Part shown: positions 56,301 to 64,000 of the stretch, piece by piece
Position numbering within the stretch: the first letter of the stretch is position 1
How the letters are laid out: every line of letters begins with the position of its first letter
Source: Streptomyces sp. NBC_00440
Lineage (GTDB): Bacteria > Actinomycetota > Actinomycetes > Streptomycetales > Streptomycetaceae
NCBI RefSeq assembly: GCF_036014215.1
Contig: NZ_CP107922.1
Coordinates: forward strand, 1 to 64,000
Direction of reading: 5' to 3'
Length of the DNA: 64,000 nt
Notes under the pieces: generated by a model
The model's input: only the letters and a program-made list of their open reading frames with translations
Database searches by the model: none
What the model was told of the DNA's origin: nothing
Position numbers and translations under genes: made by a program

Positions 56301-59300
56301 CGGCAGGGTGCTCGGCCAGGACGTGCTGGATCTCGCCGAGTTCGACCCGGTACCCGCGGATCTTCACCTGATCGTCGATCCGGCCGAGGAACTCAAGGGC
56401 CCCGTCCTCGCGGAACCGCCCGAGGTCACCGGTCCGGTATAGGCGGGCGCCCGGGGTGCCGCAGGAGTCGGGCACGAACCGCTCCGCGGTCAGGCCGGGC
56501 CTGGCGAGGTAGCCGCGGGCGAGGCCGATGCCTCCGATGAACACCTCGCCGGGCACGCCGAGCGGAACCGGCTCCAGCCATTCGTTCAGCACGTACGTCG
56601 TAGTGTTGGGCAGCGCCCGGCCCAGCGGTACGACCGTCGTCTGCTCGTCGTCGACCGGGTACGCGGTCGCGCCGATGGACGTCTCCGTGGGGCCGTACTC
56701 GTTAATGAGGCGTCCGGGGCCCAGCGCCGCTACGTAGTGGTTGGCGGTGCGCGGCTGGAGGGCCTCGCCTGCGACGAGGATCCGCCGGGCAAGCCCCGCG
56801 ATCTCTTCGGCACCGAGCTGGTGGGTGAGTAGGTCGAGGTGACCGGGGGTCAACTTGATGAAGTCGTACGGGGCCGACTTGGCAAGTTCCCGGCCGATCT
56901 CCCCGGGGGCGGTGCCAGCGGGCAGCACGGTGACCGGGCGGCCCGTCATCAGCGGCACGTAGAGGTTGGTGGCGGGCAGGTCGAACGCGATCGAGGAGAA
57001 CAGCGGCGCGCCGCCGCCACCGGCGGTGAGGTCCCTGGCGGCCCACCGCAGGTGATTGGCCAGACCGCGCTGGGTCACCATGACGCCCTTTGGGGTGCCG
57101 GTGGATCCAGACGTGTAGATGACGTACGCCAGTTGGTCAGGATCGCTCGTACGGGACGGCCTGGCCGGTGACTCGGCAGCGATGGTCTCGCGGTCCAGGT
57201 CGAGGTCGAGGCGCACGACGCCGTGTTCGGGCGCGGGGGCCCCGGGCGCGGCCGACCGCGACTCGCTGACCAGGACGCGGACACCGCTGTCGGCGAGCAT
57301 GTGGCTCAGCCGGTCGGCTGGGTTGGCCGGGTCCAGGGGCAAGTACGCCGCGCCGGCCTTCCACACGCCAAGCAGGGCGGGCACCAGGCCGGGGCCGCGT
57401 TCAAGGTGCACGCCGACGAGGGTGTCGGGGCCGGCTCCGAGGGCGCGCAGGCGGTGCGCCACCCGGTTGGCCTGTTCGTCCAACTCTCGAAAGGTCAGCG
57501 TGCATTCACCGCTGATGACGGCGGGCGCGTCCGGCGTCCGGGCAGCGGCCTCCTCGATCACGTCGAGGACGGTACCGCCCGGCCACTCGACGGCGGTGTC
57601 GTTCCAGGTGTTCCGCAGCCGGGTGCACTCGGGTTCGGGCATGACGGCCGTGATCGCGTCGGCGTCGGGGTTCTCCGCGATGGCGGTGAACACCTGCCGG
57701 TACATGGCGGCCATGCGTTCGGCGTGAACCCGGCCAATGTTGCTGGAACGGCAACCCAGGACCAGGTGCCCCCGGATCGCGAAGACGCTCAGCTCGAACT
57801 CGTTGCCGCCGACGCCGAAGCCTCCGTCGAGGTCCACGACGTCCGAGTCGACCTGGTGGAAGTCAAGGAAGTTGAACGTGACGGACACCAACCGGTCGCC
57901 GGAGTCCGAGAGCCGCTGGATGGCGGGCAGCGGGTAAAGGCGGTGACCCCAGACCTCGGTCTCCTGCCTGAAGGTCCGGGTAACCAGTTCGCGCCAGGTC
58001 CGTGCGGACCGGTCCGCCGGGAACGGCACGCTATTGAGATGCATGCCGAGGACCCGGTCGCCACCGGACGCCTCAAGCCGGCCGTGCGTGATCAAGCCGG
58101 TGTGAAAAGAGCGCTCAGGGGTCAGACCACTCAGCACCTTCAAGTGGGCGGCTAGGATCACAGTCTTGAGCGAGGTCCCGGTCTCCGCAGCCAGCTTGCG
58201 CAGCGGCTCCTCCAGGTCGTGGAAGGGCACCCTGAGGTGGAACACCTCATCGGTCCCCGGCTGGGCCCAGCTATCCGGCAGGGCGAACGGGACGTGCTCC
58301 CTCACGACGCCCTGCCAATAGGCCTGATGTCCGGTGTCCTCCAGCGCCTCCAGCTCGGCGGCGACGACGTCGGCGTAGCGTACGGCCGGAGCCTCGTACG
58401 GGGGCAGCGGCAGGCCGTCGCGGAGGCTCCGGTAGGCGTCGAGCAGCTCCATCAGCAGTGTGTGGTAACTCCAGCCGTCGGTGATTGCGTGGCACTGGGT
58501 GAAGGTAATCCGCCATGCCCGGTCCGACTCCAGATGCACCGCCACCCGCATCAACGGCGCCTCACTCAGCACAAAAGGCCTGCCCCGCTCATCAGCAATG
58601 AACTCAAGCCCCGCCCGACGCTGCTCGTCAGCATCCAGACCACGAAGATCGTGCAACACCAACGGAACCCGCACCACCCCGTGCACCAACTGCAACGGCT
58701 GCGAAAACTCCGTCAACTCCACCGACGTCCGCAACACCTCATGACGCCCCACCACCACATCCAACGCCGCACGCAACGTCGGAAGAGAAAGCGCCCGCTC
58801 ATCCGGAATCCGAAAACTCGTCACCGAGTGATAGGCATTCCGCTCCACATGATTGAGCATCTCCACAATCATCCCGGTCTGCACCTGTGTCAATGGATAC
58901 GCATCCACCACCCCCTCCGGCAACAGAGCCCGATCCCCCGCACCCACCAACTCCCACGCACCCACGGCACGGGTCAGGCCCTGCCCGGTGTCCTGGCCGA
59001 CCAGTCTTCCCGCGAGCTCGGCGACGGTGCCAGCCGCGAAGATGTCACCAATGCCGATGTCGTACCCGGACTCGCGCAGCACGCCCGCCATGCGGACGGC
59101 GCGCATCGAGTCGCCGCCGATGTCAAAGAAGCGGTCGTGAACGCCGATGTCGCCGACTCCGAGGATGTCCGACCACACCTGAGTGAGCTGCTTCTCGATC
59201 GGGGTGCGCGGTGCCACGTGCTCGGTGCGCGCAAACGCGCTCCGGTCCGGGGCAGGCAGCGCCTTGCGGTCGAGCTTGCCGTTGCTCGTCAGTGGGATGT

Positions 59301-62300
59301 GGTCGAGCACCGTGAAGGACGCGGGCACCATGTACTCGGGCAGCCGCTCCGCCAGGTGGGCGCGCAGCACTCCGGTGTCGACGGCTGCTGCGACCGCGCC
59401 GACGACGTACGCCGCGAGGGCCGCGTCCCCTTCGTTTCGGTGCAGCACCACGATGGCCTCCTGGACATCGTTGTGCTCGCCCAGGACGTACTGGATCTCC
59501 CCCAGTTCGACCCTGTAGCCGCGGATCTTCACCTGGTGGTCCATGCGGCCGAGGAACTCCAGGCAGCCGTCGGCCCGAAACTGTGCGAGGTCACCCGTGC
59601 GGTACAGGCGCGAGCCGGGCTCGCCGTACGGGTCGGGCACGAACCGCTCGGCGGACATGCCGGGCTTGCCGAGGTAGCCGCGGGCCAAGATGATCCCGCC
59701 GATGTACACCTCTCCGGGGATCCCGACCGGCACGGGCTCCATCCACTCGTCAAGTACGTACATGGAGCTGTTCGGCACCGGGGCGCCGAGAGGCATGAGG
59801 TCCAGGTCGGGTATCTCAGTCAGCGGGATGCCGGAGTTTCCGACGGAGGTCTCAGTCGGGCCGTACTCCGCGGCGAGCGGTGTGCCGTCGGGGCCGGCCA
59901 GTTCACGCCAGCGGTGTGCGAGACGGGAGCTGAAACTGTCGCCCGCACCGATCACGAGACCCGCCAGCGATGCCGCCTGTTCTCTCGACAACTGGTGCGC
60001 GAGCAGGTCGAGATGACCGGGTGTCAGCTTAATAAACGAGAACGGCCCGGCCTGGGCCAGCTCCCGGCCCAGCTCCTCTGACGGCAGGTCCTGCGGGAGC
60101 AGGTGCACGGTCTGGCCAAGCAGCAGCGGGGCGAAGAGGTCGGGCAGGCCCAGATCGAAGGAGATGGACGAGAACACGGGCGCCCCGCCGGTGCCGTGCG
60201 ATCCGTAGGCCCGGGACGCCCACAGCAGGTAGTTGGCGACGCCGATGTGCGGCACCACAACGCCCTTGGGGTTGCCTGTGGAGCCGGAGGTGTACATCAC
60301 GTAGGCGAGGTTGTCGCGGTCGCCGAGCGGTTCGGGGCGGGTGTGCGGCTGGGCGGCAACGGCGGCCCGGTCCTCCTCCCGGTCGAGCACGAGCAGGGTG
60401 CCGTCGTGGACGGCGGCCAGCTCGTCGGCGTACCGGGTACTGGTGACGACGGGCGGCGCACCGGTGTCCTCGAGCATGTACCGCAGCCGGGCGCCGTGCA
60501 CGCTCGGGTCGAGGGGCAGGTATCCGGCGCCGGACTTCCACACGCCGAGCAGCGTCGGCACCAGGTCCGGGCCGCGGTCGAGGCGGACACCGACGAGGGT
60601 GTCGGGGCCGGCGCCGAGCGCGCGCAGTCGGTGGGCGACGCGGTTGGCCCGCTCGTCCAGTTCGGCGTAGGTGAGGGCGCCGTCGCAGTGGCTGACGGCG
60701 ACGGCCAGCGGGGTCTCTGCGGCCTGCTGCTCGATGAGCCGGTGCACCGGGAGCTCGGGCGCAGTGCCGGGTGTGACACCCAGGTCCTGGAGCAGTCGTC
60801 GGCGTTCGGCCTTGGGCAGGAACGCGACAGTAGCGTCGCCGTCGGGCCCCTCGGCCATGGCCGTAAGGACCTGCCGGTACATGTCGGCCAGCCGCTCGCC
60901 GTCTTCGTGGCCGATGAGGTCGGTGCGGCTGGATAGGTTGACGTAGCCGGCACTCGCGACCACGGTCAGATCGAACTCGTTGGCCGCGCCGCCTCCACTG
61001 CCCTCCCTGTCGACGGTGTCCGAGTCGACCTGGTGGAAGTCCAGGTACTCGAAGACGACGGAGAGCAGCCGGTCGCCGGAGTCCGAGAGCCGCTGGATGG
61101 CGGGCAGCGGGTAGAGGCGGTGACCCCAGACCTCGGTCTCCTGCCTGAAGGTCCGGGTAACCAGTTCGCGCCAGGTCCGTGCGGACCGGTCCGCCGGGAA
61201 CGGCACGCTATTGAGATGCATGCCGAGGACCCGGTCGCCACCGGACGCCTCAAGCCGGCCGTGCGTGATCAAGCCGGTGTGAAAAGAGCGCTCAGGGGTC
61301 AGACCACTCAGCACCTTCAAGTGGGCCGCGAGCAGAACGGATTTGAACGAGGCGCCGCATCCGGCGGCCAACCGCCGGAGCCTCTCCTCCAGGTGGTGGA
61401 AGGGAACCCGCAGACGGTAGGGCTCACCCTCGGTGTCCGGACGTCCCCATGCCGCGGGCAGGGTGAACGGGGCGCGGTCGGCGGTGGCGCGCTCCCAGAA
61501 TTCCCTGTGCTCAGCGCTGTCCAGCGCCTCCAGCTCGGCGGCGACGACGTCGGCGTAGCGTACGGCCGGAGCCTCGTACGGGGGCAGCGGCAGGCCGTCG
61601 CGGAGGCTCCGGTAGGCGTCGAGCAGCTCCATCAGGAGGGAGTTGAGGCTCCAGCCGTCGGTGATTGCGTGGCACTGGGTGAAGGTAATCCGCCATGCCC
61701 GGTCCGACTCCAGATGCACCGCCACCCGCATCAACGGCGCCTCACTCAGCACAAAAGGCCTGCCCCGCTCATCAGCAATGAACTCAAGCCCCGCCCGACG
61801 CTGCTCGTCAGCATCCAGACCACGAAGATCGTGCAACACCAACGGAACCCGCACCACCCCGTGCACCAACTGCAACGGCTGCGAAAACTCCGTCAACTCC
61901 ACCGACGTCCGCAACACCTCATGACGCCCCACCACCACATCCAACGCCGCACGCAACGTCGGAAGAGAAAGCGCCCGCTCATCCGGAATCCGAAAACTCG
62001 TCACCGAGTGATAGGCATTCCGCTCCACATGATTGAGCATCTCCACAATCATCCCGGTCTGCACCTGTGTCAATGGATACGCATCCACCACCCCCTCCGG
62101 CAACAGAGCCCGATCCCCCGCACCCACCAACTCCCACGCACCCACGGTGTTCAACTCACCGGCGCCGGTCTCCTGCCCCGCGAGCACCTCGGCCAGCCTG
62201 GCGACGGTGCCTGCGGCGAAGATCTCGTGGATACTCACGTCGAACCCGGCCTCGCGCAGCGCGCCCGCGAGCCGTACGGCTCGCATGGAGTCGCCGCCGA

Positions 62301-64000
62301 TGTCGAAGAAGTTCTCCTGAACGCCGACTGTGTCGCGGCCGAGGACGGCGGCCCACACACCGGCGATGCGCTCTTCCAGCGGGGTGGCCGGGGCGGTGTG
62401 CGCGGCGACGGGCGCACGCTCGTCGCCCGTGCCGGCCGGCTCGGCCGCGCCGTCCAGAATGTCCAGCGTGCCGTCGGCGAGGTAGCGCGCGCGTAGCCCC
62501 TCGACGGGGGTCACCGGGTCGAGGTAGACGTCACCTGCGACGCCGATGGGCGCGTAGTCGCCGTGTCCGTCGAGCACGCGCACCGTGAGCCGCCGGGGCG
62601 GGGTGCCCGCGAACACGTCGAGGACCGCCCGCGCCTCGTCCGCCGTGCGGAGCACGCCGCTCCAGCCGGCGAGCCGGGCGCGTTCGGCCGCTGGCAGCAG
62701 GTCTACGCCGGTGACGAGGATATCGGGGGCGGCCGTGACCTGGTCGAGCAGGCGCGTGAACCGGGCGGCCATGCGCTCGACGGTCGCGCGGTCGTACAGC
62801 GAAGTGGCGTACGAGAAGCGTGCGTCAAGGGCGCCGCTCGTCGCCTGTTCCACGTTCAGCGTGAGATCGAACCGGGCGACCCGGTCGTCCGTCAGCGACT
62901 CGGTCTCCACTCCGGGCAGCGTGAAGGCCGCGCCGCGGTTCTCGTGCAGCACGAACGCCATCTGGAACAGCGGGGTCCGGGACAGGTCGCGCTCGGGTTC
63001 CAGCTCGTCGACCACTCGGGCGAATGGCACCGCCTGGTGGTCGAACGCCTCAAGGACGGTATCCCGCACGTGCGTCAACAGCCCGGCGAAGGTGCAGTCA
63101 CTATCCCAACGGGCCCTTACGACAAGGGTATTGATGCCGTAACCGATGAGCCGCTGCAACTCGGGCCGTCCACGGCCCGACACGACGACGCCGACCGGGA
63201 CGTCGGTGCTGTCGGCGTGCCGGGACAGCAGCCCCTGGAACGCGGCGAGGAGCACGGTGAAGAGAGTCGTGTCGTGCTGCTGGGCCAGCTCCCTGGCCCG
63301 GTCGGCGAGCTCGGCGGGCAGGGTGAACCCGACGGAGTCACCGGCCCAGGAGCGCACCGCGGGCCTCGGCCGGTCGGTGGGCAGCTCCAGCGGCCGTACG
63401 TCGGCGAGCCGGTCGCGCCAGTGGCCGAGCTGCTTGTCCAGCGCGGCGCCGCTCATCTCACGGCGCTGCCAGGCCGCGAAGTCAGCGTACTGGACGGCGA
63501 GTTCGGGCAGGTCCGGCGCCAAGCCGGCGAGGGCAGACCGGTAGCGGGAGCCCAGCTCCTGCGCGAAGATGCCGACCGACCAGGCGTCACAGGCGATGTG
63601 GTGGAAGGTGACGGCCAGCAGGTGATCGTCGTCGGCGAGCCGGAACAGCCTGCCCCGCACGGGCCAGGCGCGGCCCAGGTCAATGGGTCGCCCGATCTCC
63701 TCGTCGACCAGGCTGCGCAGCCGCTGTTCCCGTTCCTCGCCGTCGAGGTCCGCAAGTTCGGTGACGGGCAGCCCCGCCCGGCGTGGCGGGTCGATCACCT
63801 GCCGCACGTCCGCGCCGCCGATGAATTCGTAGCGGGTCCGCAGGATCTCGTGACGGGCAAGCACCCCTTCCCACGCGTCGGCGAGGGCGCCAGCGTCGAG
63901 GGTGCCGCGTAGCCGCAGGACCACCGGGACGAGGTATTCGGCGCTATCCGGGTCGAGTTGGCCGAGAAACCACATTTGCTGCTGCCCGAAGGATAGCGGC
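53377..64000 (-). CDS. Non-ribosomal peptide synthetase, N terminus beyond the window
   Basis: The frame reads off the right edge (PLSFGQQQMWFLGQL at the border starts a C domain). In minus-strand order: C (64000-62720, HHIACDAWS), an A-domain remnant (about 62640-62430), T (Ser at about 62290, IGGDSMRAV), C (62140-60830, QCHAITDGWS), A (60790-59260, YTSGSTGNPKG), T (Ser about 59107), C (58960-57650), A (57560-56090, YTSGSTGTPKG), T (FFDLGGHSILAV), an epimerisation-like domain with altered active site (55780-54550), then a serine beta-lactamase/PBP-type domain (54500-53377, SITK and HGG). No canonical thioesterase domain is present. Confidence 0.93.
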   Translation of the reverse strand, partial: PLSFGQQQMWFLGQLDPDSAEYLVPVVLRLRGTLDAGALADAWEGVLARHEILRTRYEFIGGADVRQVIDPPRRAGLPVTELADLDGEEREQRLRSLVDEEIGRPIDLGRAWPVRGRLFRLADDDHLLAVTFHHIACDAWSVGIFAQELGSRYRSALAGLAPDLPELAVQYADFAAWQRREMSGAALDKQLGHWRDRLADVRPLELPTDRPRPAVRSWAGDSVGFTLPAELADRARELAQQHDTTLFTVLLAAFQGLLSRHADSTDVPVGVVVSGRGRPELQRLIGYGINTLVVRARWDSDCTFAGLLTHVRDTVLEAFDHQAVPFARVVDELEPERDLSRTPLFQMAFVLHENRGAAFTLPGVETESLTDDRVARFDLTLNVEQATSGALDARFSYATSLYDRATVERMAARFTRLLDQVTAAPDILVTGVDLLPAAERARLAGWSGVLRTADEARAVLDVFAGTPPRRLTVRVLDGHGDYAPIGVAGDVYLDPVTPVEGLRARYLADGTLDILDGAAEPAGTGDERAPVAAHTAPATPLEERIAGVWAAVLGRDTVGVQENFFDIGGDSMRAVRLAGALREAGFDVSIHEIFAAGTVARLAEVLAGQETGAGELNTVGAWELVGAGDRALLPEGVVDAYPLTQVQTGMIVEMLNHVERNAYHSVTSFRIPDERALSLPTLRAALDVVVGRHEVLRTSVELTEFSQPLQLVHGVVRVPLVLHDLRGLDADEQRRAGLEFIADERGRPFVLSEAPLMRVAVHLESDRAWRITFTQCHAITDGWSLNSLLMELLDAYRSLRDGLPLPPYEAPAVRYADVVAAELEALDSAEHREFWERATADRAPFTLPAAWGRPDTEGEPYRLRVPFHHLEERLRRLAAGCGASFKSVLLAAHLKVLSGLTPERSFHTGLITHGRLEASGGDRVLGMHLNSVPFPADRSARTWRELVTRTFRQETEVWGHRLYPLPAIQRLSDSGDRLLSVVFEYLDFHQVDSDTVDREGSGGGAANEFDLTVVASAGYVNLSSRTDLIGHEDGERLADMYRQVLTAMAEGPDGDATVAFLPKAERRRLLQDLGVTPGTAPELPVHRLIEQQAAETPLAVAVSHCDGALTYAELDERANRVAHRLRALGAGPDTLVGVRLDRGPDLVPTLLGVWKSGAGYLPLDPSVHGARLRYMLEDTGAPPVVTSTRYADELAAVHDGTLLVLDREEDRAAVAAQPHTRPEPLGDRDNLAYVMYTSGSTGNPKGVVVPHIGVANYLLWASRAYGSHGTGGAPVFSSISFDLGLPDLFAPLLLGQTVHLLPQDLPSEELGRELAQAGPFSFIKLTPGHLDLLAHQLSREQAASLAGLVIGAGDSFSSRLAHRWRELAGPDGTPLAAEYGPTETSVGNSGIPLTEIPDLDLMPLGAPVPNSSMYVLDEWMEPVPVGIPGEVYIGGIILARGYLGKPGMSAERFVPDPYGEPGSRLYRTGDLAQFRADGCLEFLGRMDHQVKIRGYRVELGEIQYVLGEHNDVQEAIVVLHRNEGDAALAAYVVGAVAAAVDTGVLRAHLAERLPEYMVPASFTVLDHIPLTSNGKLDRKALPAPDRSAFARTEHVAPRTPIEKQLTQVWSDILGVGDIGVHDRFFDIGGDSMRAVRMAGVLRESGYDIGIGDIFAAGTVAELAGRLVGQDTGQGLTRAVGAWELVGAGDRALLPEGVVDAYPLTQVQTGMIVEMLNHVERNAYHSVTSFRIPDERALSLPTLRAALDVVVGRHEVLRTSVELTEFSQPLQLVHGVVRVPLVLHDLRGLDADEQRRAGLEFIADERGRPFVLSEAPLMRVAVHLESDRAWRITFTQCHAITDGWSYHTLLMELLDAYRSLRDGLPLPPYEAPAVRYADVVAAELEALEDTGHQAYWQGVVREHVPFALPDSWAQPGTDEVFHLRVPFHDLEEPLRKLAAETGTSLKTVILAAHLKVLSGLTPERSFHTGLITHGRLEASGGDRVLGMHLNSVPFPADRSARTWRELVTRTFRQETEVWGHRLYPLPAIQRLSDSGDRLVSVTFNFLDFHQVDSDVVDLDGGFGVGGNEFELSVFAIRGHLVLGCRSSNIGRVHAERMAAMYRQVFTAIAENPDADAITAVMPEPECTRLRNTWNDTAVEWPGGTVLDVIEEAAARTPDAPAVISGECTLTFRELDEQANRVAHRLRALGAGPDTLVGVHLERGPGLVPALLGVWKAGAAYLPLDPANPADRLSHMLADSGVRVLVSESRSAAPGAPAPEHGVVRLDLDLDRETIAAESPARPSRTSDPDQLAYVIYTSGSTGTPKGVMVTQRGLANHLRWAARDLTAGGGGAPLFSSIAFDLPATNLYVPLMTGRPVTVLPAGTAPGEIGRELAKSAPYDFIKLTPGHLDLLTHQLGAEEIAGLARRILVAGEALQPRTANHYVAALGPGRLINEYGPTETSIGATAYPVDDEQTTVVPLGRALPNTTTYVLNEWLEPVPLGVPGEVFIGGIGLARGYLARPGLTAERFVPDSCGTPGARLYRTGDLGRFREDGALEFLGRIDDQVKIRGYRVELGEIQHVLAEHPAVRECVVLLHRTADGEAHLAGYAVPADGTQGVDPVALRDHLAGRLPEYMIPTTYTAIEQIPLTSNGKLDRRALPDPDRGAGRAVRRTAPRTPTEQRLAAVWASTLGLDEVGVEDNFFDLGGHSILAVRMLAEAREAGVSLAVWMIYQAGSLGEMALLADENEALGTTAPRAAAEDDTLPLLPAQRRTGNEAPPIRTLRLTLARRLDASLLAEALAATVARHEGLRLRLDPEGNRRDATVAEDETAVLLRTVPLADVAAEDRSAVVAAEVAAAECRLDPVTGPVLQAVLLDVGADRLLDTEVLAELWIVVHGTAADEESLAVITDDLNTAYGQLAGGRKAELPPVKTTLCQWAHRLAHEAASPNILDQGPFWLNRRPGTLLPRDHVGAAPGAASTVTTVLAAAPTATLLAGEDPQATVLTALGRVLGRWAGGDALDVALRTNPRGYDAQLARTVGPLSDTVPIGLWLPRSRELPQLVRSVARQLAALPAPLHGYGLLRDGGVDPDLAAELRAQPHPEVRFALVRGSEARVADVPLAYPAGGSPSVEGYLLDVEAVISGGQCYLRWTHREGVHEPATVRRLADEHVTELARLTDAAPAARKKPTVPGVADVMARHGIPGASIAVIRGGEVVSVEHHGVLDAGDGRPVTADSLFAAASITKHLTTFTVLRLLAEKGIGLDEDVNRYLVNWRVPGLDGPEAPEGPQGGEPVTFRHLVANLAGFAEPSPTRRGGYDTDEPWPTVLDLLHGRPPADGGPVRREFAPGARFRLNNFHYLVLQQAMEDITGAPYHDVVRQLLFGPLGMDDSGITPDHPDTSGRPVAHGHDMTGTPLPGGRRVYPESAARGLWVTAGDLAKLVIAVRDSAIGRENGLVPQELVREMLTPHSDRPYGWGTIIDNTGIDLEFGHGGQAAGYQAMFGIRANSGDGTVILTNSVHGRALVTHLMANGWTDSGQLAGFWQRAMGEAAAREREQEGPCRS
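57892..58967. repeat. Condensation-domain DNA duplication, copy 2
   Basis: Two blocks repeat the DNA of the other C domain: 57892-58149 (one visible base change against 61069-61326) and 58471-58967 (identical, as read, to 61651-62147). The DNA between them is diverged. Copies are about 3.18 kb apart, one NRPS module. Confidence 0.9.
61069..62147. repeat. Condensation-domain DNA duplication, copy 1
   Basis: Partner of the copy at 57892-58967. The block 61740-62145 has G- and T-ended codons where the rest of the gene prefers C-ended codons, as does its copy, pointing to DNA of another origin spread by conversion. Confidence 0.9.

Noticed and set aside
58219..60081. 620-codon plus-strand frame inside the NRPS
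   Set aside because: Antisense shadow created by codon bias; no motifs.

Overview
The window looks like the end of a linear Streptomyces replicon, either a chromosome arm or a large linear plasmid. Reasons: very high GC with strong third-position bias, GTG and TTG starts, purine-rich ribosome sites, actinomycete-type protein families, and a string of tight hairpins at bases 1-285 that matches the classic Streptomyces telomere pattern minus its outermost palindrome. I see no rRNA or tRNA gene.

Bases 1-4.3 kb are the telomere-linked block: a small unknown gene, a DEAD/DEAH helicase with helicase-associated repeats, and a small membrane protein. 4.9-10.9 kb is a sugar-acid catabolic operon (GntR regulator, 5-dehydro-4-deoxyglucarate-dehydratase-like enzyme, semialdehyde dehydrogenase, enolase-superfamily dehydratase, MFS importer). 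10.9-15.8 kb is decayed DNA: IS21, IS982 and IS3 remnants, a truncated phosphotransferase, a second helicase cut down to its C-terminal repeats, and one well preserved IS5-family element.

15.9-25.5 kb holds specialised-metabolism genes: a class I terpene synthase, a secreted protein, a P450, a galT, a coupled kdsA-kdsD-kdsB operon for CMP-Kdo (surprising in a Gram-positive), a secreted EIIB-like protein without the phosphoryl cysteine, and a truncated second terpene synthase. 25.8-41.3 kb is a mosaic of small secreted or membrane proteins and broken transposases. It contains an orphan type I-E-like CRISPR array with a neighbouring solitary tnpB, a three-gene membrane peptide/XRE/unknown operon, and a LuxR-type regulator divergent from a 58-aa secreted peptide.

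41.3-64 kb is mainly a non-ribosomal peptide cluster: a methyltransferase, KAS III (FabH-like), type II thioesterase with a Cys nucleophile, two-component system, FkbM methyltransferase, SARP activator, Sfp-type transferase, M20 amidohydrolase, MFS exporter, and a giant NRPS that runs off the right edge. The visible NRPS reads C-(A remnant)-T-C-A-T-C-A-T-(degenerate E)-PBP/beta-lactamase-type offloading domain. A fatty-acyl or other primed start (KAS III), Asn-like building blocks, and non-canonical release are the working picture.
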